DNA from: Marivivens donghaensis
Lineage (GTDB): Bacteria; Pseudomonadota; Alphaproteobacteria; Rhodobacterales; Rhodobacteraceae
Length of the DNA stretch: 64,000 nt
Direction: 5' to 3'
Assembly: GCF_011806565.1 (NCBI RefSeq)
Contig: NZ_JAATOP010000003.1
Location: forward strand, 124,001 to 188,000
Each line of letters starts with the position of its first letter. The first letter of the stretch is position 1. Position numbers and translations under genes: made by a program. Under the pieces are notes generated by a model that ran no database searches, was not told where the DNA came from, and saw only the letters and a list, made by a program, of their open reading frames with translations. Positions 35,529 to 45,075 of this stretch are shown here, one piece after another.

Positions 35529-36941
35529 ATGCTGAACGACGCGACCCCTGAATTCATTGCAGGACTGGTGGAGGCACTTGGGCAGGACCTCGTGATTGCC
35601 GATAGCGAGAAGTACCTGAAAGAGCCGCGCGGTCGGTGGACGGGTCGCGGAACCGTGCTGGCGCCGCGAAACACCGAGGCCGTTGCTGCTATCGTGAAGG
35701 CGTGTTCCGAGGCAGGCGTGGGGATTGTGCCCTATGGCGGCGGCACGGGCGTTGTCGGCGGTCAGGTTTCCGGCGAGGGCGCGGTGCCTGTGGTGCTAAG
35801 CCTAGAGCGGATGAACTCCATCCGCGAGGTTTTCCCGACCGAGAACGTGTTGGTCTGTGACGCGGGCTGTATTCTGGCGGACGTGCAGGCGGCTGCGGCG
35901 GATGTCGGGCGTCTGTTTCCGCTGTCGCTCGCGTCGGAAGGCACTGCACGGATTGGCGGGCTGCTTGGCACCAATGCGGGCGGGTTGAACGTTCTGCGTT
36001 ACGGCAATGCACGGGCGCAGGTTCTGGGGCTTGAGGTCGTGACGGCTGCAGGCGAGATCTGGAACGGGCTGACGCGGCTGCGCAAGGACAATACCGGTTA
36101 TGATCTGCGCGATCTGCTGATCGGCGCGGAAGGGACGCTTGGGATTATCACAGCGGCTGCGCTGAAGCTGGTGCCGCAACCTGTGTCGAACGGGACGGCG
36201 GTGATGGTTGTGCCCTCGCCGAAAGCTGCGCTGGATTTGCTCGCGCTCGCGCAGGCGCGGATTGGTGAGGGGATTTCGGGCTTCGAGCTGATGAACCGTC
36301 AGGGTCTGCGGTTCATGGAAGAGACTGGCGTTGAATTCGCGAAACCGTTCGAGGAACTGCCCGAGTGGTCGGTGCTGATCGACCTTGGGCTGGCCGAAGG
36401 GCAGTCTCCGCAGGATGCACTTGAAGGGCTGTTTGTGGCTGCGATGGAGCAGGGGCTGGTGTCCGATGGTGCCGTGGCCCAAAGCGAGGCGCAGCGCGCG
36501 GCCTTCTGGAGCATTCGCGAGAACATTCCCGAGGGCAATCGCCGCATCGGCTCGATTTCGTCGCACGACATCTCGATCCCGTTGTCGCTGATCCCCGATT
36601 ATATCGCTGAAGCGCCGGGTGTTCTGGCCAAGGTCGGCGATTTCAGCATCAACTGTTTCGGCCACTTGGGCGACGGCAATCTGCATTACAACGTCTTCCC
36701 TGCCGAGGGGCGGACGCGTGACGAATACGATCATCTGAAGACCGCCGTGAAAGACACGATCCACGATCTGGTCGCGAAGTACGAAGGCTCGTTCAGCGCA
36801 GAGCATGGCGTGGGGCGTTTCAAGGTCGCGGACCTTGAGAAATATGCGGACCCGCAAAAGCTGGCGATGATGAGGGCGATCAAGCAGGCGCTTGACCCGA
36901 AGGGCATCATGAACCCTGGTGCGGTGCTGCGGCCCCTTTAG
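35529..36941 (+). CDS. FAD-linked oxidase, GlcD/D-lactate dehydrogenase type
   Basis: A 470-residue flavoenzyme. The PCMH-type FAD domain has PYGGGTGVVGG (68-78) and SEGTARIGGLLGTNAGG; the C-terminal cap has FGHLGDGNLHYNVFP and EHGVGRFK, as in glycolate oxidase subunit GlcD and D-2-hydroxyglutarate/D-lactate dehydrogenases. It oxidises a D-2-hydroxyacid. ATG 35529 is chosen over an upstream in-frame ATG inside the repeat because GGCAGGAGG precedes it. Its stop overlaps the convergent HAD gene end. The exact substrate is not decidable. Confidence 0.9.
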   Translation: MLNDATPEFIAGLVEALGQDLVIADSEKYLKEPRGRWTGRGTVLAPRNTEAVAAIVKACSEAGVGIVPYGGGTGVVGGQVSGEGAVPVVLSLERMNSIREVFPTENVLVCDAGCILADVQAAAADVGRLFPLSLASEGTARIGGLLGTNAGGLNVLRYGNARAQVLGLEVVTAAGEIWNGLTRLRKDNTGYDLRDLLIGAEGTLGIITAAALKLVPQPVSNGTAVMVVPSPKAALDLLALAQARIGEGISGFELMNRQGLRFMEETGVEFAKPFEELPEWSVLIDLGLAEGQSPQDALEGLFVAAMEQGLVSDGAVAQSEAQRAAFWSIRENIPEGNRRIGSISSHDISIPLSLIPDYIAEAPGVLAKVGDFSINCFGHLGDGNLHYNVFPAEGRTRDEYDHLKTAVKDTIHDLVAKYEGSFSAEHGVGRFKVADLEKYADPQKLAMMRAIKQALDPKGIMNPGAVLRPL

Positions 36942-38141
36942 TCGCTGAAACCGGATGCGGCGAGTTCGTTTTCGATCAGCGCGAGCACGTCGCGCGGGGT
37001 TCTGACCTCGTGGTCGGCTTGATCCATCGGGTCCAGCGGCGTGCGGTCGTAGCGGTCGTTCCAGTTCAGCCAGATCGTGCCGATGCCGAGCCGCCGCGCG
37101 CCGCGAATATCGCGGTGGAGGTTGTTGCCGACCATCAGGATGCCGCTCGCGTCCTCGCGCGGAGGCCGAGTTTGCGCATGGCATCAATGAACATGAGCGG
37201 GTGGGGTTTGGTTACTCCGACCGTTTCAGAAATCGCGCGAGCGTCGAAGTGATCGAAGAAACCTAGCGCGCCGTGGACGTTCCGGAAGCTCTGCACCCGA
37301 CCATCGGCTACGAGCGCCGTTGGCGGCCTCTCAGAGCATCCATGAGGTCGAGCGTGCCGTCGATCGGCTCGGCGCTGAGGACGAGGCCCTCAAGCTGAGC
37401 GTCGAAAACTTCTGTCATCTCTTTGATGAGGGTATCGCCACTGTCGAGGAAGACGGCTTTGAGACCTCGCCTGCGGCGGCGGAGATCTTCGCATTGGTCG
37501 CGGATGATGTGTGGGATTTCCAGCGCGAGTTCGTCCCAGCTCACAAAGCGGGCCTCATTGAGGGGAGCGGCGAGGGTCAATTTGAACGTTGGTGTAGGGC
37601 GGAGCGAGCGAAGGTCTTCGCGAACGAGAAATTGATCGTACGGCGTCACGAAGCTGAGCTGCGCGGCGAACATGTCGTTCATCAAGATGCCTTCGCCCGA
37701 AGCACTGGTACTCCTGAGGGCCTTGATGGCGTCAGGCGTTGAGGCAAACATGCGCTTGCTCGGTACGCAGTAGATCACAGGCCGACCGTCGGTCCATTCG
37801 GCATCAGGAAGGTCGACAACCCCGCCGCGGGCGCTTGCCGAAACGGAAAGGCCATTGCCGTCCGCATCGACTGCGATCCAGATGTGTTCAAGATTGTAGT
37901 TGTGTGGGGTGTTCCCAGCCCCAGCCCACCAGATCGCGAACTCCAGCACGCAGGTGGTGCTGTTCGGCGCTGTGGGAATGTGGGGGCAACTGGGCGACGG
38001 CTCCCCGACCGAGAGCCGTGTCACGCCGACAGTATCAGGGGCAAAGGGCTCGCCACTGTCCAACATCAGAACAGGCGCCAGCTTGCGGGCGAGGCGAGCC
38101 GTCGCGGCGTCAAGTTCTTCGGGACGGTGCAGGGTGGTCAT
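36938..38141 (-). pseudogene. frameshifted fusion gene: uncharacterised N-terminal domain plus HAD hydrolase
   Basis: Read on the minus strand, the frame starts at ATG 38141 (GAGGAGA upstream). The first ~225 residues are a domain I do not recognise, with HNYNLEHIWIAVDADG. The HAD motif I FLDSGDTL then follows without a new start codon, so the two are fused. The frame breaks near 37331-37336 (after LDLMDAL); reading resumes one base out of frame with ERPPTALVADGRV and FFDHFDARAISETVGVTKPHP. It breaks again near 37151-37156 and resumes with the motif-IV segment GILMVGNNLHRDIRGARRLG to the stop at 36938. Both breaks look like one missing G in a G-run. Either the gene is decaying or the assembly has two indels. 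All HAD motifs survive in pieces. Confidence 0.8.
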
Positions 38142-38181
38142 CAAGTCTCCTCAAGATTTGGCAGCCACCCTGTTTTCCGGA

Positions 38182-38712
38182 TCAGGCGCCTTCGAATTCG
38201 CAGATCGTATGTACGTCGATATTCATGCTAGCCAGCGCCTTGCGCCCGCCAAGCTCTGGCAGGTCCACGACGAATGCGCAGGCGACGACTTCTGCGCCAA
38301 GGCGTTCGACCAGCTTGATCCCCGCCGCAGCGGTGCCGCCTGTGGCCAAAAGGTCGTCTACGATCAGGACGCGCTCGCCAGCTTTGAGGGCGTCGTCGTG
38401 CATCTCGACCGTCGCTTCACCGTATTCCAGCGTGTAGTCCTGCGAGATCACTTTGCCCGGCAATTTGCCCTTTTTGCGAACGGGCACGAACCCCACGGCT
38501 AGTTGGTGCGCCACCGCGCCGCCGAGGATGAAGCCACGCGCCTCAAGGCCGATCACCTTGTCGATCTGTACGTCCATGTAGGGATAGACAAGCTGGTCCA
38601 CGGCCATGCGAAACCCGCGCGGATCGCTGAACAGCGTGGTCACGTCGCGGAACATAATGCCTTCGTGGGGGAAGTCGGGAATGGTGCGGATGTAATCTTT
38701 GACGTTTTTCAT
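38182..38712 (-). CDS. apt: adenine phosphoribosyltransferase
   Basis: A 176-residue enzyme with the PRPP-binding motif [14 protein letters not shown] (113-126) and the adenine-binding N-terminal part [18 protein letters not shown]. It converts adenine and PRPP to AMP. It is directly downstream of mtnP, so adenine released from methylthioadenosine is recycled by the next gene. Confidence 0.97.
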   Translation of the reverse strand: MKNVKDYIRTIPDFPHEGIMFRDVTTLFSDPRGFRMAVDQLVYPYMDVQIDKVIGLEARGFILGGAVAHQLAVGFVPVRKKGKLPGKVISQDYTLEYGEATVEMHDDALKAGERVLIVDDLLATGGTAAAGIKLVERLGAEVVACAFVVDLPELGGRKALASMNIDVHTICEFEGA

Positions 38713-38746
38713 GGCCAGATCCTTTGGTCCTTACAGAGGCGAGGTA

Positions 38747-39616
38747 TCAGCCCAGAACCCGCCCCGCAATCACCCGCAGTTTGTCGATCATCTCGGGCTC
38801 ACGCTTATCCGGCGCGGTCATGATCGCGTATTCGAGCGCGGTGTCGCAGCCGCAGGGGCAGGGCGTACGGTCGGCGGGCAGCTGCGCGGGGAGGGCGGCG
38901 ACGGTGTCGACGGCTTTGGTCGAGTTGCCTTTGAGCGTGGCGATCACGTCGGACACATCGACCGCGCCGTGGTCGGGGTGCCAGCTGTCGTAGTCGGTGA
39001 CCATGGCGATCGAGGCGTAGCAAAGCTCTGCTTCGCGGGCGAGTTTCGCCTCAGGCATGTTGGTCATGCCGATCACGGCGCAGCCCCACTCGCGGTACAT
39101 GTGGCTTTCGGCGGCAGAGCTGAACTGCGGCCCTTCCATCGCGAGGTAGGTGCCGCCCTTGTGGACCGTCACGCCCGCGCTTTCAGCAGCGGCTACGGCG
39201 GCGTCCATCAGGCGCGCGCAGGTCGGATGGGCGACGGAGACGTGGGCGACAAGGCCGGGGCCGAAGAACGTTTTCTCCCGCGCGAAGGTGCGGTCGATGA
39301 ACTGGTCGACGATCACGAAATCACCGGGGGCCATTTCCTCGCGGAACGACCCGCAGGCGGAAACGCTGAACACATCCGTCACGCCCATCATCTTGAGCGC
39401 GGCGATGTTGGCGCGGTAGTTCACCGTGCTCGGCGTCTGGACGTGTCCGCGCCCGTGGCGGGGCAGGAACACCATCGGGGTGCCGTTGTAGGTGCCGGTC
39501 AGTAGATCGTCGGACGGCATCCCCCACGGAGTTTCGACGCTCACCCATTCGCGGCTCTCAAGCCCCGCGATGTCGTAAACGCCCGATCCGCCGATGATCC
39601 CGATCTTTGTCTGCAT
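38747..39616 (-). CDS. mtnP: S-methyl-5'-thioadenosine phosphorylase
   Basis: A 289-residue PNP/MTAP-family enzyme: KIGIIGGSGVYDI at the N-terminus, then VFLPRHGRGH and AMEGPQFSSAAESHMYR. It splits methylthioadenosine from polyamine synthesis to adenine and methylthioribose-1-phosphate. ATG 39616 is chosen as it starts right before the first strand. It forms a two-gene salvage operon with apt, separated by 34 bases. Confidence 0.95.
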   Translation of the reverse strand: MQTKIGIIGGSGVYDIAGLESREWVSVETPWGMPSDDLLTGTYNGTPMVFLPRHGRGHVQTPSTVNYRANIAALKMMGVTDVFSVSACGSFREEMAPGDFVIVDQFIDRTFAREKTFFGPGLVAHVSVAHPTCARLMDAAVAAAESAGVTVHKGGTYLAMEGPQFSSAAESHMYREWGCAVIGMTNMPEAKLAREAELCYASIAMVTDYDSWHPDHGAVDVSDVIATLKGNSTKAVDTVAALPAQLPADRTPCPCGCDTALEYAIMTAPDKREPEMIDKLRVIAGRVLG

Positions 39617-39682
39617 GATGCACCCTATGGTTGTGTTCCGCACCTACGTTGCCCACGGCGCGGACACCGTGCAAGGCAAAGA

Positions 39683-40294
39683 TTACTTTTTGTCGTCGGG
39701 ACGGGTGAGCGAGAACACCTCTTTGACCACGGCGTAATCGCGGTAGCCAAGACGGGACAGCGGCTGGAACGTCGTCACGTCGAACACGCCGTCGATCACG
39801 CAGTCGTCGCGCATGTGGATGCCGATGACTTCGCCAAAGACAGCGTGGCTGCTTTTGCCTTCGAGCTGCACGATCTGCGTCATCCGGCATTCGAGCGATG
39901 CAGGAGCCTTGGCGACACGGCCGCAAGGAATGGTTTCGCACTCCATATGGTCGATGCCTGCCGCTTCGAATTCGTTCACATGAGCGGGGTGGCTGGCGGA
40001 GGTCGCGTTCATCAGATCGCGCGAGGCGTAATCCACGATGTTGATGCAGAACACGCCCGTTTCGCGGATGTTGGAAAGGGTGTCCTTGCCGAAATCACGG
40101 TCTGCCTTGGAGCCGTTGGCGGCGAACATGACCTGCGGCGGCTCGTAAGCGACTGCGTTGAAAAAGGAATACGGCGCGAGGTTATCAAGCCCGTTATTCC
40201 CGCGGGTCGAGATCCACCCGATCGGGCGCGGGGATACGATCGCACTGAAGGGATTGTGCGGCAGGCCGTGGCCTTCGGTCGGTTTATAGAACAT
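39683..40294 (-). CDS. flavin reductase-like FMN-binding protein
   Basis: A 203-residue flavin-reductase-like (split-barrel) protein: NPFSAIVSPRPIGWISTRG, then NLAPYSFFNAVAYEPPQVMF, typical of this superfamily. ATG 40294 fits the family start; the frame is open upstream only because of the divergent GNAT region. Some relatives are oxidoreductases working with monooxygenases, others just bind FMN. It precedes mtnP on the same strand by 66 bases. Confidence 0.88.
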   Translation of the reverse strand: MFYKPTEGHGLPHNPFSAIVSPRPIGWISTRGNNGLDNLAPYSFFNAVAYEPPQVMFAANGSKADRDFGKDTLSNIRETGVFCINIVDYASRDLMNATSASHPAHVNEFEAAGIDHMECETIPCGRVAKAPASLECRMTQIVQLEGKSSHAVFGEVIGIHMRDDCVIDGVFDVTTFQPLSRLGYRDYAVVKEVFSLTRPDDKK

Positions 40295-40374
40295 CGGTCG
40301 CCCTCTTGTCGTTTGCGGCAGAGGTAGCGTCATGTTACGGCGCAATCCAGAGAGAAGGGGAGAATCCTGTCCTA

Positions 40375-40929
40375 ATGATCGAATTGGCAGAGGAAACGGC
40401 TCACGATTGGTGGGAAGTCGAGGCGCTTTACGACCTCTGCTTTGCTCCGGGCCGGACGGCGCTGTCGTCCTACCGTCTGCGTGACGGTGTCGATCCTGTG
40501 GCAAAGCTCTGCTTCACGGCACGTGATAACGACGGCATTCTGGCGGGCGTGATCCGCAACTGGCCTGTGCATGTCGGCGACCGTCTGGCGATCCTCCTCG
40601 GCCCTGTTGCCGTCCACCCGACCCGTCAGGGCGAAGGCGTGGGCGGCATCCTGATGCGCAAGGTTCTGAACCGCGCGCATGATCTGGGTTGGAGCCGCGT
40701 GATGCTCGTGGGCGATTATCCCTACTACAAACGGTTCGGGTTTTTCCCGCTCAAAGGGGTGCTGATGCCGCCGCCGACCAACCCCGACCGCGTGCTGGGG
40801 TACGACCTCGCGCCGGGTGCGTGGGTGGGCGTTCATGGTGATGTGACGCAAGCGCCGGATTGCAATCCGGGCGGGCGGCCCCATCTTAACGATCATGGAC
40901 CAGAACACGCCGACGCTCAAAGTCGTTAA
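40375..40929 (+). CDS. GNAT N-acetyltransferase (YhbS-like)
   Basis: A 184-residue acetyltransferase with LGPVAVHPTRQGEGVGGILM (acetyl-CoA pyrophosphate loop R/Q-x-x-G-x-G) and YYKRFGFFPL near the C-terminus, the YhbS layout. ATG 40375 has GGGGAGA about 9 bases upstream. It overlaps the following ecsC-like gene by 35 bases in another frame, so the two are coupled. Confidence 0.88.
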   Translation: MIELAEETAHDWWEVEALYDLCFAPGRTALSSYRLRDGVDPVAKLCFTARDNDGILAGVIRNWPVHVGDRLAILLGPVAVHPTRQGEGVGGILMRKVLNRAHDLGWSRVMLVGDYPYYKRFGFFPLKGVLMPPPTNPDRVLGYDLAPGAWVGVHGDVTQAPDCNPGGRPHLNDHGPEHADAQSR

Positions 40930-41686
40930 CCCTGACCAACCGCTGACCGATCAGGCCCGCGCAGAGATCGCGGCCCTCGCCGTGCGTCAACGCAAGGCGG
41001 GCGGCGTTTTGATGAAAGCCATCAACTTCGTCGGCAATCAGGTCGAGGACGGCATGAAGCTGCTCCCCGAAGGTTTCCGCAAGCAGGTCGACAACATCGC
41101 CAAAGCCGCGCTGGAGCAGAGCTTCAACGTCGCAAAGGCGTCGCGTGGTGGACCGCTGGGCAAGGTCTCCTCCAGCCGCAGTCACAAGCTGGCCGCTGCC
41201 GTTTCGGGTGCTGTCGGCGGCTTCGGCGGATTGCCCACCGCGCTGGCAGAGATCCCTGTGACGACCACGGTCATCTTCCGCTCTGTCTTGTCCATCGCCG
41301 CTGAATACGGCGAAGATCCCGAAAGCGAAGTCACCCGAATGGAGTGCCTGCGTGTGTTCGGTGCGGGTAATATCGGCGCGGACGACGACGGATTGGATAC
41401 CGCGTTCTTCGGCGCGCGCCTCAGCATTTCAGGCCCCGCGGTGCACGGCCTCATCAACAAGGTTGCGCCCAAGTTCGGTGCCGTCATTACCCAGAAACTC
41501 GCCTCGCAAGCCGTGCCTGTCATCGGCGCCGCAGCAGGTGCGGGCACCAACCTTGCGTTCGTCAGCTACTACACCGAACTGGCGCATGTGCACTTTGCCC
41601 TGCGCCAGCTTGCGCGCCTCTACGACGACCAGCAGGTGATCGAGGAGTTCCACAAGCAGCTTGGACGTAAGGTGCCGACGGCCTAG
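40895..41686 (+). CDS. EcsC family protein
   Basis: A 263-residue protein of the EcsC family (ABC-transporter-associated in Bacillus, otherwise uncharacterised). It has GAVGGFGGLPTALAEIPVTTTVIFRSVLSIAAEYGED, the conserved hydrophobic Gly/Ala-rich core, and AGAGTNLAFVSYYTELAHVHF. Two or three amphipathic or membrane-associated helices are likely. The start has no clear ribosome site of its own and lies inside the GNAT gene. Its stop overlaps the convergent luxR-type gene by 4 bases. Confidence 0.85.
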   Translation: MDQNTPTLKVVNPDQPLTDQARAEIAALAVRQRKAGGVLMKAINFVGNQVEDGMKLLPEGFRKQVDNIAKAALEQSFNVAKASRGGPLGKVSSSRSHKLAAAVSGAVGGFGGLPTALAEIPVTTTVIFRSVLSIAAEYGEDPESEVTRMECLRVFGAGNIGADDDGLDTAFFGARLSISGPAVHGLINKVAPKFGAVITQKLASQAVPVIGAAAGAGTNLAFVSYYTELAHVHFALRQLARLYDDQQVIEEFHKQLGRKVPTA

Positions 41687-42408
41687 CGTTTGTGATTAGC
41701 TATCATGTGGGTCGCCTCCACGCGGTTGCGGACCCCCAGTTTGCGATAGGCGCTTTTGAGGTATTCGGCGACCGTGTAGTGGGAAATCCCGCAGATGCGC
41801 GCGCACTCCTTCTGTGTCACGCCGCTCGTGACGATCGACAGCACCTCCGCCTCGCGCGGGGACAGTGATGCGAACTTCTTCTCATTCAAATCGAATGCAA
41901 TTTTAACGGGACCGCCGCCAGACAGTTCCTCGAACCTCCGATGTACCAGCATGAGGAAGAACCGCAATTCTTCTGATCTGTGATGAAAGCGCTTGGCGAA
42001 CTCGGCGCGGGGCATATCGGCACCGATATTGAACCCACCAAAATGGCCCGCCCCGAAGAGCCGCATGGGAATACCAAGGCCCGAGCGAAAGCCGAGCTTT
42101 CCCGCTTTCAGGATGAACAGACGGTCATGGAGGCTCAAGTGGGGGTAGTCGTCCACGTGGTCAGAGCCGGTCGGCGTGGCCGCGTAAGTATTACAACAGT
42201 AAAGCAAAAACGGGTCAGAGGCTGCGTCGCGGCTTTCGTAAAGCGCGGGGCAGGTCGTGCGGAGTTCTACGTCTTTCCGGTCCGGGTCCGAAGTTATGTA
42301 ATTAACGAACGTGAGCCCTTCGGTGGCTAACGTCTGAACAAGCGCCGACCAAATTTCCGAACTATCGGACATCTGCTCGATTTCGACGGCGCGTCTTAAA
42401 ACCTGCAA
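41683..42408 (-). CDS. LuxR-type transcriptional regulator
   Basis: A 241-residue protein with an N-terminal domain (about 20-165) of the autoinducer-binding-like fold and a C-terminal LuxR helix-turn-helix (about 182-235: LSPREAEVLSIVTSGVTQKE, then YTVAEYLKSAYRKLGVRNR). There is no luxI-type synthase nearby, so it may be an orphan regulator; typical acyl-homoserine-lactone residues are not clearly all kept. The TTG at 42408 is chosen because GGAGGGGG lies 9 bases upstream, whereas the ATG 12 codons in has no such site. Confidence 0.85.
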   Translation of the reverse strand: MQVLRRAVEIEQMSDSSEIWSALVQTLATEGLTFVNYITSDPDRKDVELRTTCPALYESRDAASDPFLLYCCNTYAATPTGSDHVDDYPHLSLHDRLFILKAGKLGFRSGLGIPMRLFGAGHFGGFNIGADMPRAEFAKRFHHRSEELRFFLMLVHRRFEELSGGGPVKIAFDLNEKKFASLSPREAEVLSIVTSGVTQKECARICGISHYTVAEYLKSAYRKLGVRNRVEATHMIANHKR

Positions 42409-42471
42409 CTAAATCTTCCCCCTCCTCTCAGGGGATATCAATGACGATACCCCTACAATACACTTAAAGGT

Positions 42472-42573
42472 GTAAAGGAGTGGTCTTTTTTATATCACGA
42501 TCTTTTTTTGTCGAGCGAGCGAGGCGTATTTGCCGAGGGGTAGTGAGTGGCCCTAGCTTGATCACTCCTTTAC
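42472..42573. promoter_or_regulatory. long-range inverted repeat between ptsP and the luxR-type gene
   Basis: GTAAAGGAGTG at 42472-42482 and its exact complement CACTCCTTTAC at 42563-42573 flank an A+T-rich stretch with two T-runs. The left copy lies about 64 bases upstream of the luxR-type start. It could be a pair of operator sites or a large RNA stem at the ptsP 3' end. Confidence 0.45.
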
Positions 42574-42580
42574 GCATTGG

Positions 42581-44830
42581 TCAACCGCCGTAAGCGAGCC
42601 AGTTTGTAATCGACTCGCGGACCGACTGGTCTCCGCGCTCGCGCGATTCATAAATCACGTCTTTTGCGTCATTGAGGTTCACGCGGCGGAGCAGGTGCTT
42701 CACCGGACCAATGGACGCGGGGCGCATCGACAGGCTGCGCAGACCGATGGCCGCAAGGCAGATCGCTTCAATCGGGCGGCCGGCATCCTCACCACAGAAC
42801 GACACGGGCTTTCCAGCCTTTTCGCAGCGCTGCACGATCATTTCGATCAGCGACAGGAAACTGCAATTGAGCGTGTCATAGCGTCGGCGCACGCGTTCGT
42901 TTTCGCGGTCGGCAGCAAAGAAGAACTGCTTGAGGTCGTTGCCGCCGATGGACAGAAAATCCACCTGTTCAAAGAACGCATCGGGGGCAAAGGCGAGGCT
43001 GGGCGTTTCCAGCATCGCGCCGACTTCGATCTTTTCGGGGACGGGATGACCGAGGATGATCTCGCGTTCGACCATCTTGTCGAGCTCTGCGCGAGCCTCC
43101 TGGAACTCGGTCATCTGCGCGACGAACGGGAACATCACTGACAGCGGACGCCCATTGGCCGCGCGCAGCAGCGCCTGAAGCTGCATCTGGAGCACGCCCG
43201 GTTTGTCGAGGCCGACACGGATCGCACGCCAGCCCATCGCGGGGTTCGGCTCGTCGTTCGGCTTCATGTAGGGCAGCACTTTGTCCGAACCGATGTCGAG
43301 CGTGCGGAACACCACGCGCTTGCCCTTCGCGGCATCCATGACGCGGGCGTAGAGCGCGGAAAGCTCGGCGCGCTTGGGCATCTGGTTGCGGATCAGGAAC
43401 TGAAGCTCGGTACGGAAGAGGCCGACGCCTTCGGCGCCCGAACTGGGCAGCGACGGCAGGTCGGCCATCAGGCCCGCGTTCATGTTCAGATTGATGGTGT
43501 TGCCGCACAGCGCAGTCGCGGGCAGGTCGCGGATCGAGGCATAACGCTCCTGCGCGCGGGCCTGCATCGCGATCTTGTCCTGAAACGCCTTCTGCACGTT
43601 TTCATCGGGGCGGAGGTGGACGACACCCTGATCGCCATCGACGAGGATCAGGTCGCCGTTCAGCGCTTCGGTCGTGATGTTGCGGGCGTTGATCACCAGC
43701 GGGATCGCCCACGCGCGGGCCACCACAGCAGCGTGGGAGCCGACGCTGCCTTCTTCCAGCACAATGCCCTTCAGCGACTTGCCGTATTCCAGCAGCTCAC
43801 CCGGACCGATATTGCGCGCGATGAGAACGGGGTTCTCGGGCATTTCTGCGCCGGTTTCCTTGCCCTGACCCGTGAGGATACGCAGCAGACGGTTCGACAG
43901 GTCGTCGAGGTCGTGCAGACGTTCGCGCAGGTAGGCATCGCCCGACTGGTTTAGGCGGGAACGGGCCAGCGATTGTTCTTTTTCCACCGCAGCTTCGGCA
44001 GAGAGGCCGCTTTTGACGTCCTCTTCCATCCGGCGACGCCAGCTCTTGGAATTGGCGAACATGCGGTAAGCCTCAAGCACCTGCACCTGTTCGGCGTTTA
44101 CGGTGGTCGTGGTGTTCAGCATCTCGTCGACCGAGATGCGCAGCTGATCGACGCCAGCCTGAAGGCGCTCAAGCTCGCGGTCGATGTCTTCGGCAATCGG
44201 GTTGGTGACGACGACACGCGGCTCGTGAAGGTAGACGTTACCCTCGACGGCGCCTTCCTGACCGAGGACACCGCGGAACATGATCGGCTGCTGATGACGC
44301 GCGGAAAGGGCGTCGCTGTCACCGATGAACGCGCCAAGCTCTGTCATCTCGGCCAGTACCATCGCGACGACTTCGAGCGCGTAGACCTCGTCGGACGAAA
44401 ACTGGCGGGCGTCTTTCGACTGCACGACCAGTACGCCGAGCACGGAGCCAAGCCGTTGGATCGGGACGCCGCAGAACGACGAGTAGCGTTCCTCGCCCGT
44501 TTCCGGCATGTAGCGGAAACCCTTCTCGGCAGGGGCATCGGCGGTGTTGATGACTTGGCGGGAGCGCGCAACGCGGCCCACAAGACCCTCGCCAAGGCGT
44601 AGGCGCGTGTTGTGGACGGCTTCTTCTTGCAGGCCCTCGGTCGCGCAAAGCTCAAGCGTGTCGGAATCGCGGAAAAGGTAGATGGAGCACACTTCGGTCT
44701 GCATCGAGGTTGCGATGAGGTGCACGATCTTGTCGAGCCGTGTCTGGCCCGCGCTGTCCTCTGCCATAGTGTCGCGCAGACGAACCAGCATTTTGCGGCT
44801 GTCAGTCTCGAACCGTTCGGCCATTTTCAT
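42581..44830 (-). CDS. ptsP: phosphoenolpyruvate-protein phosphotransferase PtsP (nitrogen PTS enzyme I)
   Basis: A 749-residue EI-Ntr: an N-terminal GAF domain (about 25-165), the PTS EI N-terminal and phospho-His domains (phosphorylated His366 in GSHAAVVARAWAIPLV), and the PEP-binding TIM barrel with FRTELQFL, LDIGSDKVLPY and FCGEDAGRP. It passes phosphate from PEP to NPr and EIIA-Ntr to signal nitrogen/carbon status. It is upstream-isolated: a terminator-ended lysC precedes it on the same strand by 245 bases. Confidence 0.96.
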   Translation of the reverse strand: MKMAERFETDSRKMLVRLRDTMAEDSAGQTRLDKIVHLIATSMQTEVCSIYLFRDSDTLELCATEGLQEEAVHNTRLRLGEGLVGRVARSRQVINTADAPAEKGFRYMPETGEERYSSFCGVPIQRLGSVLGVLVVQSKDARQFSSDEVYALEVVAMVLAEMTELGAFIGDSDALSARHQQPIMFRGVLGQEGAVEGNVYLHEPRVVVTNPIAEDIDRELERLQAGVDQLRISVDEMLNTTTTVNAEQVQVLEAYRMFANSKSWRRRMEEDVKSGLSAEAAVEKEQSLARSRLNQSGDAYLRERLHDLDDLSNRLLRILTGQGKETGAEMPENPVLIARNIGPGELLEYGKSLKGIVLEEGSVGSHAAVVARAWAIPLVINARNITTEALNGDLILVDGDQGVVHLRPDENVQKAFQDKIAMQARAQERYASIRDLPATALCGNTINLNMNAGLMADLPSLPSSGAEGVGLFRTELQFLIRNQMPKRAELSALYARVMDAAKGKRVVFRTLDIGSDKVLPYMKPNDEPNPAMGWRAIRVGLDKPGVLQMQLQALLRAANGRPLSVMFPFVAQMTEFQEARAELDKMVEREIILGHPVPEKIEVGAMLETPSLAFAPDAFFEQVDFLSIGGNDLKQFFFAADRENERVRRRYDTLNCSFLSLIEMIVQRCEKAGKPVSFCGEDAGRPIEAICLAAIGLRSLSMRPASIGPVKHLLRRVNLNDAKDVIYESRERGDQSVRESITNWLAYGG

Positions 44831-45023
44831 TCCCGCTCCCTCGTTAGGGTCTGTATAGGCGAACGGCGGGCAATTTGGGAGTGTTCATTCAAAAATAACT
44901 GCCGTGCAACTGATCGTATTTATTCTGCGATGCAGAAAATTGTTTCAATATTTCAATGCTTAATACGACCTAGTCACGGAAACTCGACTTACAAGTGTGC
45001 GGCGCGCGAGCAGATTTGCACAA

Positions 45024-45050
45024 TAAAAAGGCCGCCCGAAAAGGCGGCCT
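45024..45050 (-). terminator. terminator after lysC
   Basis: A 7-bp GC stem (45030-45036 with 45043-45049, 6-base loop) followed on the minus strand by TTTTTATTG, 25 bases past the lysC stop. The rest of the gap to ptsP (44831-45023) is A+T-rich and probably holds the ptsP promoter. Confidence 0.85.
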
Positions 45051-45075
45051 CTCGAAGTCTTCATTTTTTGCCGGA

